Origin: Comamonadaceae bacterium
GTDB lineage: Bacteria > Pseudomonadota > Gammaproteobacteria > Burkholderiales > Burkholderiaceae_C
Length of the DNA: 5,040 nt
Direction: 5' to 3'
Assembly (NCBI GenBank): GCA_947372005.1
Contig: CANBRV010000179.1
Location: 1 to 5,040, forward strand
Below, piece after piece: positions 1-5,040 of this stretch (its first letter is position 1; each line of letters begins with the position of its first letter). The notes under the pieces are model-generated. The model was not told the origin of the DNA and did not search any database. It saw nothing but the letters and a program-made list of their open reading frames with translations. The translations under genes and the position numbers were made by a program.

Positions 1-71
1 GACAAGGGTGTCAATGGCGCATTTGATGCTTTTGAAGTTGCTTTATCAACGCTCGGTTTTTTATCGGCCAT
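1..71 (-). CDS. clpX: Probable ClpX N-terminus (ATP-dependent Clp protease ATP-binding subunit), partial
   Basis: An ATG at 71-69 opens a frame that stays open to the window edge, giving 23 complete codons that begin MADKKPSVDKATSKASNAPL. ClpX proteins often start with a short Met-Ala-(Asp/Glu)-Lys-Lys stretch and a polar linker before the zinc-binding domain (Cys-Ser-Phe-Cys-Gly-Lys), which would lie outside this window. The frame begins only 15 bases after the clpP stop on the same strand, and clpX follows clpP in most proteobacteria. If correct, the product is the hexameric AAA+ unfoldase that feeds substrates to ClpP. No Shine-Dalgarno site is visible in the 15-base gap, so translational coupling to clpP is likely. 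The assignment rests mainly on position and five N-terminal residues; no domain is visible, so a different start or another small gene is possible. Confidence 0.6.
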   Translation of the reverse strand, partial: MADKKPSVDKATSKASNAPLTPL

Positions 72-86
72 ACTTTAAAAAGAGCT

Positions 87-752
87 TTAATTTGCCGCAG
101 GGGTATCAAGACTTGGACGCTTGGCGATCACTTGATCCACAAGGCCATAAGCCATGGTTTCTTCTGCGCTCATCCAATAGTCACGTTCCATGTCTTTGGC
201 AATTTTCTCTAATGGCTGACCTGTACGCTCAGCCAAAACTTTGTTCAATTGCTCACGTGTTTTTAAAATTTCACGAGCGGAAATTTCAATATCTGCAGCC
301 GTACCGCGTGCACCGCCTGAGGGCTGGTGAATCATCACGCTGGCGTTTGGCAGAGCAATACGCTTGCCTTTGGCACCTGCTGCCAAGAGGAACGCACCCA
401 TGCTGGCCGCCATGCCTGTACACAGCGTAGAAACATCAGGCTTGATGAAATTCATCGTATCGAAAATAGCCAAGCCCGCACTGACCGATCCGCCTGGTGA
501 GTTGATGTAGAGATAGATATCTTTCTCTGGATTCTCGCTCTCCAAAAACAGCATTTGCGCAACCACTAAATTAGCCATGTAATCTTCAACAGGGCCGACC
601 AAGAAAATGATGCGCTCCTTGAGCAGGCGAGAGTAAATGTCGTAAGCGCGTTCACCGCGCCCCGACGTTTCAATCACCATGGGCACCATGCCCAAACCTT
701 GCGTGCCCTCTACGGCATCAGTACCGCGTGATGGGTGAGTAATGGAATGCAT
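87..752 (-). CDS. clpP: ClpP, ATP-dependent Clp protease proteolytic subunit (serine peptidase S14)
   Basis: The 221-residue product is a complete ClpP, the subunit of the tetradecameric cytoplasmic protease barrel that degrades proteins unfolded by ClpX or ClpA. The catalytic triad is intact: Ser117 in GMAASMGA, His142 in MIHQPSGG and Asp191 in ERDYWMSA. Each lies 20 residues beyond the mature E. coli positions (97, 122, 171), so the alignment is ungapped and the propeptide is probably 20 residues, with cleavage before Gly21 ahead of MVPMVIE. Other hallmarks are the YINSPGGSV strand (82-90) and the C-terminal YGLVDQVI. The ATG at 752 was chosen because AAAGGA lies 6 bases upstream; an in-frame TTG at 767 would bury that site inside the gene. 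It follows tig by 30 bases and precedes the probable clpX by 15, so the three are probably cotranscribed. Confidence 0.98.
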   Translation of the reverse strand: MHSITHPSRGTDAVEGTQGLGMVPMVIETSGRGERAYDIYSRLLKERIIFLVGPVEDYMANLVVAQMLFLESENPEKDIYLYINSPGGSVSAGLAIFDTMNFIKPDVSTLCTGMAASMGAFLLAAGAKGKRIALPNASVMIHQPSGGARGTAADIEISAREILKTREQLNKVLAERTGQPLEKIAKDMERDYWMSAEETMAYGLVDQVIAKRPSLDTPAAN

Positions 753-758
753 GGTGTG

Positions 759-764
759 TCCTTT
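759..764 (-). promoter_or_regulatory. Ribosome binding site of clpP
   Basis: AAAGGA on the minus strand lies 6 bases before the ATG at 752. It decides the start codon, because the longer frame from a TTG at 767 would overlap this site and add five residues not expected in ClpP. It is the clearest Shine-Dalgarno sequence in the window. Confidence 0.75.
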
Positions 765-782
765 CAAGTTGAGACGGTTGAA

Positions 783-2096
783 TTATTGCTGAGCCATGAG
801 CTCATCGAATTCAATCGACTTGGGGACGACTTTTGCGTTTGCAAGTACGAACTCTGTCACGTTGTTTTCCATCAAGATGGCATCGACTTCGGAGAGGCGC
901 TGGCGATCGCTCATGTACCACTTCACGACTTCCGCTGGTTTTTCGTAGCTGGCTGCCAGTTCTTCGACGTGCGTTTTAATCTGCTCCATCGACGTTTGCA
1001 GATTGTTTTGTTTCACCAGTTCGGACACGATGAGACCCAAGCGCACACGGCGCTCGGCTTGTGGTGTAAAAATTTCTACAGGAATAGGTGCTTTGTCAGC
1101 ATCTTTAATGCCGCGCTGTTTCAATTCGGCGCGCGCACCTTCAACCATGCGATCAACTTCAGATTGCACGATGGATTTTGGTAAATCCAACTCAGCGTGA
1201 TTAATCAGTGCATCCATCACGGCTACTTTGTTTTTGTTCACCAAACGGAACTTGACTTCACGCTCGAGGTTATTACGGATATCAGCCTTCAAACCTGCAA
1301 CGGTTGCGTCTTTCACGCCAAGCGACTTGGCTAGCTCGTCGTTAATTTCTGGCAGGTGAGCAGCTTCGTTCTTTTTGATGGTGACCATAAAGTCGGCCGT
1401 TTTGCCTGCAACGTCTTTGCTTTGGTAGTCAGCTGGAAAGTCGAGCGGGAACGTCTTGCTCTCGCCTGGTTTCATGCCGCGTACAGCATCGTCAAATTCT
1501 TTGAGCATCTGGCCTTCGCCAACCAAGAATTGGAAGTCTGTGGCTTTGCCGCCATCAAACAACTCACCATCAATCTTGCCCTCAAAATCCACCGTCACGC
1601 GGTCGCCTGCTTCAACGCCAGCGTCCATGCCGCGCTGTGCAAAACTACGGCGTTGCTTTTGCAAGATCGCAACGGTTTTGTCGATAGCAGCTTCGGTCAC
1701 TTCAGCAGTGTATTTTTGGATTTCAGCAGTTGATAAATCTTTAATCGTGACGGCTGGGTAAACTTCAAAAACGGCTTCAAATTTGAGCTCGTCGCTGCCT
1801 TCGGTTGACTCTAATTCACTGATCTTTGGCTGACCAGCGACGTTGAGCGCGGCTTCAGTCACGGCTTCATTAAAGGCTTTGCCCACGTGCTCATTCATGA
1901 TTTCGTATTGCGCGGAATAGCCGTATTGCTGTGCCACCATGCTCATCGGCACTTTGCCTGGACGAAAGCCCGCCATCTTGACAGTTTTAGCAATCTTTTT
2001 TAGGCGCGTCTCAACTTCAGTGCTGAGTGCTTTTGCGGAGAGAGTAAGGATAATTTTGCGCTCTAACTTCTCGAGCGTTTCAACGGTAACTGCCAT
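783..2096 (-). CDS. tig: Trigger factor, ribosome-associated chaperone and peptidyl-prolyl isomerase
   Basis: The 437-residue product is close to the 432 residues of E. coli trigger factor, which docks at ribosomal protein L23 and shields nascent chains. The N-terminal ribosome-binding domain (about 1-112) carries the signature loop GFRPGKVP at 43-50, with Phe44 and Arg45 in the E. coli positions and Pro in place of Lys46. An FKBP-type prolyl isomerase domain covers about 150-245, with GDRVTVDFEGKIDGELFDGG followed by FLVGEGQMLKEFDDAV. The helical substrate-binding arms and C-terminal domain fill about 246-437. The ATG at 2096 starts the family-typical MAVTVETLEKLERK; the open frame upstream to 2171 only reads through the tRNA gene. 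A modest GAAGG lies 10 bases upstream. The gene sits between tRNA-Leu and clpP in the arrangement common in Burkholderiales. Confidence 0.98.
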   Translation of the reverse strand: MAVTVETLEKLERKIILTLSAKALSTEVETRLKKIAKTVKMAGFRPGKVPMSMVAQQYGYSAQYEIMNEHVGKAFNEAVTEAALNVAGQPKISELESTEGSDELKFEAVFEVYPAVTIKDLSTAEIQKYTAEVTEAAIDKTVAILQKQRRSFAQRGMDAGVEAGDRVTVDFEGKIDGELFDGGKATDFQFLVGEGQMLKEFDDAVRGMKPGESKTFPLDFPADYQSKDVAGKTADFMVTIKKNEAAHLPEINDELAKSLGVKDATVAGLKADIRNNLEREVKFRLVNKNKVAVMDALINHAELDLPKSIVQSEVDRMVEGARAELKQRGIKDADKAPIPVEIFTPQAERRVRLGLIVSELVKQNNLQTSMEQIKTHVEELAASYEKPAEVVKWYMSDRQRLSEVDAILMENNVTEFVLANAKVVPKSIEFDELMAQQ

Positions 2097-2136
2097 GGTG
2101 CAAGTGCCTTCAAGGGATGAGTGAAAAAGAAAAATT
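2097..2136 (-). other. tRNA-tig spacer with T-rich tract and weak tig ribosome binding site
   Basis: Forty bases separate the encoded CCA end of the tRNA from the tig ATG. On the minus strand the spacer begins with AAATTTTTCTTTTTC right after the tRNA, then has GAAGG at 2111-2107 as the likely tig ribosome binding site, 10 bases before the start. No independent hairpin precedes the T tract, so it is not a standard intrinsic terminator. The tract could serve as a tRNA 3'-processing region or allow partial termination. There is little space for a separate tig promoter, which favours readthrough from the tRNA promoter. Confidence 0.45.
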
Positions 2137-2223
2137 TGGTGCGCGAGGGGGGACTCGAACCCCCACACCATTGCTGGCGTCAGGACCTAAACCTGGTGCG
2201 TCTACCAATTTCGCCACCCGCGC
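2137..2223 (-). tRNA. tRNA-Leu(UAG)
   Basis: The gene is 87 bases including an encoded CCA end (2139-2137). The acceptor stem pairs GCGCGGG (2223-2217) with CTCGCGC (2147-2141), with one G-U. The D arm is class II leucine type, with GCG/CGC pairing around AAATTGGTAGA. The anticodon loop TTTAGGT occupies 2191-2185, giving anticodon UAG at 2189-2187, which reads CUN leucine codons. The long variable arm folds as CGCCA-GCAA-TGGTG, a five-pair stem with a GNRA loop. The T arm is GGGGG-TTCGAGT-CCCCC. The outermost anticodon-stem pair reads C27 against A43, a mismatch; the other four pairs are sound. It lies 40 bases upstream of tig on the same strand and is probably cotranscribed with it. Confidence 0.97.
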
Positions 2224-2235
2224 TTGAAAATTCAA
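2224..2235. repeat. Small inverted repeat at the tRNA 5' boundary
   Basis: TTGAA-AA-TTCAA has five-base arms around a two-base centre and abuts the first base of the tRNA in the divergent gap. It could be an operator or a fold in the precursor tRNA leader, but at this length in AT-rich sequence chance is a real alternative. Confidence 0.25.
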
Positions 2236-2256
2236 AGAGAATTAGGTCAACCGCTT

Positions 2257-2262
2257 ATTTTA
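2257..2262 (-). promoter_or_regulatory. Candidate -10 box for the tRNA-Leu/tig/clpP unit
   Basis: The minus strand reads TAAAAT here, five of six matches to TATAAT. Transcription would start near 2250 and leave a leader of about 26 bases before the tRNA. No convincing -35 box lies 16-18 bases upstream; GTAATG sits at the 17-base spacing. A TTGACC at 2250-2245 resembles a -35 box but has no -10 at proper distance before the tRNA. A promoter must lie near here if the tRNA starts the unit, but the exact site is uncertain. Confidence 0.25.
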
Positions 2263-2267
2263 CCTTC

Positions 2268-3032
2268 ATGTCAGTTGATCATTACGAAAACTTTCCCGTC
2301 GCGTCAATTTTGTGCCCTAAAAGGCTGCGCCCAGCCGTTGCTAGCCTGTATTGGTTTGCCCGTACGGCGGATGATTTGGCGGACGAGGGCGATGCAACGC
2401 CAGAGCAAAGATTGATTGATTTGGCGGCGTATCGTGCCGATTTGACTTGCGTGCTAGCGGGTGGACCTCCAAGCAACAGATGGCATGGCTTGTTCGAAGC
2501 GCTTGCCAAGCACTCATTTCTTAGCCACCATCTGTACGAATTATTAGATGCTTTTGAAAAAGACGTGCAGAGCACTGCTGCAGGTTATCGTTATCAAACA
2601 AAGGATGAGTTACTGGCATACTGCAAGCTCTCGGCAAACCCCGTCGGACGGCTGATGCTGGACTTGTACGGCGTGACGGACGACGAGTCCAAAGCACAAA
2701 GCGATGCAATTTGCACGGCGTTACAGCTCATCAATTTTTGGCAAGATGTGAGCGTAGATGTGCCGCGTGGTCGCTACTACGTGTTGCCCGAACATGCCGA
2801 TTCGCTGCAAGCCGCATGTGATTGGGCGCGGCAGCTGATGTTGTCTGGCAGCCCTTTGTGCAAAAGACTTGGCGGTAGATTTGGTTTTGAACTGAGGCTA
2901 GTGGTGCAGGGCGGCATGCGCATCTTGGAGAAAATTGAGGCGCAGGGTTTTGACACAAGCACCCAACGCCCGAATATCACCAAATGGGATGCCCCTCGGA
3001 TTTTTTATCGTGCTCTATTTATGTTTAGATGA
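2268..3032 (+). CDS. hpnC: HpnC, hydroxysqualene synthase (squalene/phytoene synthase family)
   Basis: The 254-residue product is a trans-isoprenyl diphosphate synthase homologue that converts presqualene diphosphate to hydroxysqualene in the HpnCDE route. The N-terminus HYENFPVAS and the block RPAVASLYWFARTADDLADE are HpnC hallmarks. The first Asp-rich motif is Asp35-Asp36-x-x-Asp39 and the second is QDVSVD (Asp160, Asp164), followed by PRGRYYVLP. LRLVVQGGMRIL (209-220) and the RPNITKWDAPRIFYRAL tail are also typical. The ATG at 2268 was chosen because the open frame upstream to 2121 only reads through the tRNA. No Shine-Dalgarno site is visible. After the LP at 173-174 the chain reaches the next helix about 21 residues sooner than in its paralogue HpnD, so it appears internally shortened. 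hpnD follows after 17 bases. Confidence 0.93.
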   Translation: MSVDHYENFPVASILCPKRLRPAVASLYWFARTADDLADEGDATPEQRLIDLAAYRADLTCVLAGGPPSNRWHGLFEALAKHSFLSHHLYELLDAFEKDVQSTAAGYRYQTKDELLAYCKLSANPVGRLMLDLYGVTDDESKAQSDAICTALQLINFWQDVSVDVPRGRYYVLPEHADSLQAACDWARQLMLSGSPLCKRLGGRFGFELRLVVQGGMRILEKIEAQGFDTSTQRPNITKWDAPRIFYRALFMFR

Positions 3033-3049
3033 TCTGATGTAATGGCGTT

Positions 3050-3898
3050 ATGACGACCCCTCAAACCTATGTTCAAGAAAAAGCTGCGCAATCGGGTAGT
3101 AGCTTTTATTACGCATTTCTGTTTTTGCCAAAACCCAAGCGCGCAGCTATTACCGCTTTCTATGCCTTTTGCCGCGAAGTTGATGACGCGGTAGACGAGA
3201 CGACAGACGCTAGCATCGCTGCGACGAAATTAGCCTGGTGGCGCAAAGAAGTCAGCGAAGCATTTGCAGGTCAGCCGCATCATCCCGTCATGCTCGCCCT
3301 TTTACCAGCCCTGACCCAGCTTGGCCTAGAGGGCATTGTGCGAGCAGAACATTTGTTGCAAATCATCGAAGGCTGTGAGATGGATCTCACACAAACGCGC
3401 TATCTTGATCAGCCAAACTTAGATCGCTATTGCCACTTAGTCGCTGGCGTGGTGGGCGAGGTTGCAGCACATATTTTTAGACAGCGGGAAGTGCAGACCA
3501 CCGCCTATGCGCACAAGCTTGGGCAGGCACTGCAGCTTACCAACATCCTGCGCGATGTGGGTGAAGACGCACGCAAAGGTCGCATCTATTTGCCAGTGGC
3601 AGAGTTGCAACAATTTGACGTGAAAGCGCATGAGGTTTTAAATGCCATTCACTCTGAGCGGTTCGTTGCTCTCATGCGTGGTCAGGCCGCCAAGGCTCAC
3701 CAGCTCTACGATGCGGCGCTGGCGCTGCTCCCTAAAGAGGATAGACGTGCGCAAAAACCAGGGCTGATGATGGCTGCGATTTACCGCGATTTATTGCGTG
3801 AGATTGAACGCTCAAATTTCAAAGTTCTCGATCAGCGCATCAGCCTCACTCCACTGCGAAAGCTTTGGCTTGCTTGGAAGGTTCAAGCCTTTGGCTGA
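3050..3898 (+). CDS. hpnD: HpnD, presqualene diphosphate synthase
   Basis: The 282-residue product is of usual family length. HpnD condenses two farnesyl diphosphates head to head into presqualene diphosphate, which HpnC then uses. The N-terminal block SGSSFYYAFLFLPKPKRAAI is the substrate-binding region seen in squalene/phytoene synthases. The first Asp-rich motif is CREVDDAVDE with Asp45, Asp46 and Asp49. The second is NILRDVGEDARKGRIYLP with Asp169 and Asp173. These bind diphosphate through magnesium. YCHLVAGVVGE (127-137) is the conserved central helix. All known active-site features are present. No clear Shine-Dalgarno site precedes the ATG at 3050; the hpnC stop is 17 bases upstream, so coupled translation is likely. 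HpnD shares ancestry with phytoene and diapophytoene synthases, but the HpnC and HpnE neighbours support the squalene role. Confidence 0.95.
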   Translation: MTTPQTYVQEKAAQSGSSFYYAFLFLPKPKRAAITAFYAFCREVDDAVDETTDASIAATKLAWWRKEVSEAFAGQPHHPVMLALLPALTQLGLEGIVRAEHLLQIIEGCEMDLTQTRYLDQPNLDRYCHLVAGVVGEVAAHIFRQREVQTTAYAHKLGQALQLTNILRDVGEDARKGRIYLPVAELQQFDVKAHEVLNAIHSERFVALMRGQAAKAHQLYDAALALLPKEDRRAQKPGLMMAAIYRDLLREIERSNFKVLDQRISLTPLRKLWLAWKVQAFG

Positions 3899-3899
3899 G

Positions 3900-5040
3900 A
3901 TGCCGAAAAGGGTGGCGATTGTAGGCAGCGGCTGGGCAGGGCTTGCGGCTGCCGTGCGTAGCGTGCAATCAGGTCACAACGTCACCGTGTTCGAAGCTGC
4001 GCGTTGCCTTGGCGGACGGGCTCGCTCGGTGGATGTGACTTTGCCAAGCGGTGTAACGGTAGCACTTGACAACGGACAGCACGTGCTACTGGGGGCGTAT
4101 CGTCAAACGTTGGAATTGATGCAAACCGTGGGTGTTGATTTGAATACGGTGCTGACAAAATTGCCCGTTCGCTTGTCTACATTTCAGACGCAGCGCTGGC
4201 GTTTCTTGGATTACATCTCGCTTGCCAGAATCCTTGCTGGTTGGCTCTTGCAGGGCTTTTCTTGCCCAGAGGGCACAACCGTTTTGGCTTTATCAAAAAA
4301 CGCATCCACTCAAGTGATGCAAGATTTGATTGAGCCGCTTTGCTTATCCGCTTTGAACACAACACCAGCAGAGGCAAGCGGGCGCGTCTTTTTGCGTGTT
4401 TTAAAAGATGCGTTTACCAGTCAGTCTTATGTTTGGGCGGGCGGCAGATACGCCAGCTCTAACATGCTAATTCCGAAAGTCGATTTAGGCAGTGTCTTCC
4501 CAAGCCATGCGGGCTCTTGGCTGCAGGCTAGAGGCGCTCGTGTGCGCCTAGGCGAGCGGGTTACAAGCTTGCAACCTTTGCAAAGTGAATTCGATCACGT
4601 CGTCATAGCAACTTCGCCGTGGGAAGCTGCGCGGCTACTACGGGATATAGCCCCTGATTGGGCAATGAGTGTGGATGCGCTTGCGTACCGTGCCATAGCG
4701 ACGGTGTATGCGCAAGCCTCAGTTGATTTCAAACTGCAAAAGCCCATGCTGGCGCTGCCAAACGATGCCGAGCACCCAGCACAGTTTGTTTTTCAAAGAG
4801 CCGAAGCGAAAGGCTTGTTGGCTTTCGTAGTCAGCAATGCAAAAGGCGAAAGAGAAGAGCTTGAGCGGCTTGTCTTGGCACAGGGCAGAGTCCTACTGGG
4901 TGTGTCTTTGAAGCCAGTTTTGAGCATCGTAGAGAAGCGCGCCACGTTTGCTTGCACAGCGCAAATGAAAAGACCCTCGAAGCTGGTGCTGGAGGGTCTA
5001 TCCGTGGTGGGGGATTATGTCGATGGACCTTACCCCTCTA
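3900..5040 (+). CDS. hpnE: HpnE, hydroxysqualene dehydroxylase (FAD-dependent amine oxidoreductase family), 3' end outside window
   Basis: The frame from the ATG at 3900 stays open for 380 codons to the window edge; every codon was read and no stop or frameshift was found. HpnE uses reduced FAD to remove the hydroxyl of hydroxysqualene, giving squalene. The N-terminal dinucleotide fold is clear: VAIVGSGWAGLAAA with Gly9, Gly11 and Gly14, then Glu32 in VFEAARCLGGRA with the GGR motif at 38-40. DNGQHVLLGAY (58-68) and EPLCLSALNT (145-154) are HpnE hallmarks. The C-terminal FAD motif VVGDYVDGPYPS is at 369-380, so only a short tail is missing. The start lies one base after the hpnD stop (TGAGATG), which implies translational coupling. 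Residues 88-120 look shortened, and the loop at 172-190 looks longer than usual, compared with what I know of the family. Confidence 0.95.
   Translation, partial: MPKRVAIVGSGWAGLAAAVRSVQSGHNVTVFEAARCLGGRARSVDVTLPSGVTVALDNGQHVLLGAYRQTLELMQTVGVDLNTVLTKLPVRLSTFQTQRWRFLDYISLARILAGWLLQGFSCPEGTTVLALSKNASTQVMQDLIEPLCLSALNTTPAEASGRVFLRVLKDAFTSQSYVWAGGRYASSNMLIPKVDLGSVFPSHAGSWLQARGARVRLGERVTSLQPLQSEFDHVVIATSPWEAARLLRDIAPDWAMSVDALAYRAIATVYAQASVDFKLQKPMLALPNDAEHPAQFVFQRAEAKGLLAFVVSNAKGEREELERLVLAQGRVLLGVSLKPVLSIVEKRATFACTAQMKRPSKLVLEGLSVVGDYVDGPYPS

Noticed and set aside
8..430. 140-codon open frame on the plus strand, antisense to clpP and clpX
   Set aside because: The product is Cys-, Trp- and His-rich without domain features, and the opposite strand encodes an unmistakable ClpP.
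735..1184. 149-codon open frame on the plus strand, antisense to tig
   Set aside because: It lies wholly opposite tig and the tig-clpP junction, has no recognisable motif and is explained by the coding pattern of tig on the other strand.
2107..2115. CCTTCAAGG palindrome near the tig ribosome binding site
   Set aside because: Four-base arms with a one-base loop cannot form a stable hairpin, and no T run follows it in a terminator arrangement.
2097..2171. N-terminal extension of trigger factor by 25 codons
   Set aside because: It reads through the tRNA 3' half and spacer; the conserved MAVTVETLEKLERK start at 2096 matches the family.
2137..2223. tRNA-Leu as an integration site for a mobile element
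   Set aside because: No integrase gene and no direct repeat of the tRNA 3' end was seen, and both flanks are core genes.
2121..2267. N-terminal extension of hpnC by 49 codons
   Set aside because: The extension translates the antisense of tRNA-Leu and has no similarity to HpnC; the family N-terminus starts at the ATG at 2268.
4141..4260. Frameshift or pseudogene in hpnE at the shortened segment
   Set aside because: The frame is continuous on both sides and family motifs before and after lie in the same frame, so an in-frame deletion fits better than a broken gene.

Overview
The window holds two gene blocks that diverge from a 44-base gap at 2224-2267. The protein sequences suggest a beta-proteobacterium, most likely in the Burkholderiales. 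This rests on three things: a tRNA-Leu directly ahead of tig, the order tig-clpP-(clpX), and the HpnC/HpnD/HpnE protein types. It is inference from family knowledge; genus and species cannot be read from the window.

Left block, minus strand, read from about 2250 down to 1: tRNA-Leu(UAG), then tig (trigger factor), then clpP (protease subunit), then the first codons of a gene that is probably clpX and runs off the left edge. Gaps are short (40, 30 and 15 bases), so these are probably one transcription unit. Trigger factor meets nascent chains at the ribosome exit tunnel. ClpP forms the proteolytic barrel, and ClpX would unfold and feed substrates to it. Together they form a protein folding and degradation block.

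Right block, plus strand, 2268 to the right edge: hpnC, hpnD and hpnE, with gaps of 17 and 1 base. They encode the three-enzyme route from farnesyl diphosphate to squalene. HpnD makes presqualene diphosphate, HpnC turns it into hydroxysqualene, and HpnE reduces that to squalene, the usual precursor of hopanoids. hpnE is open at the right edge but was translated in frame through all 380 visible codons without a stop.

The window is mostly ordinary core genome. I see no mobile element, CRISPR array, phage gene or unknown large ORF, and no gene-free stretch above 300 bases. The most unusual observation is that HpnC and HpnE each seem to lack an internal segment of about 20-30 residues usually found in their families, while all recognisable catalytic or cofactor motifs remain. 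Other points are the lack of clear Shine-Dalgarno sites in front of the hpn genes and the very compact divergent promoter region.
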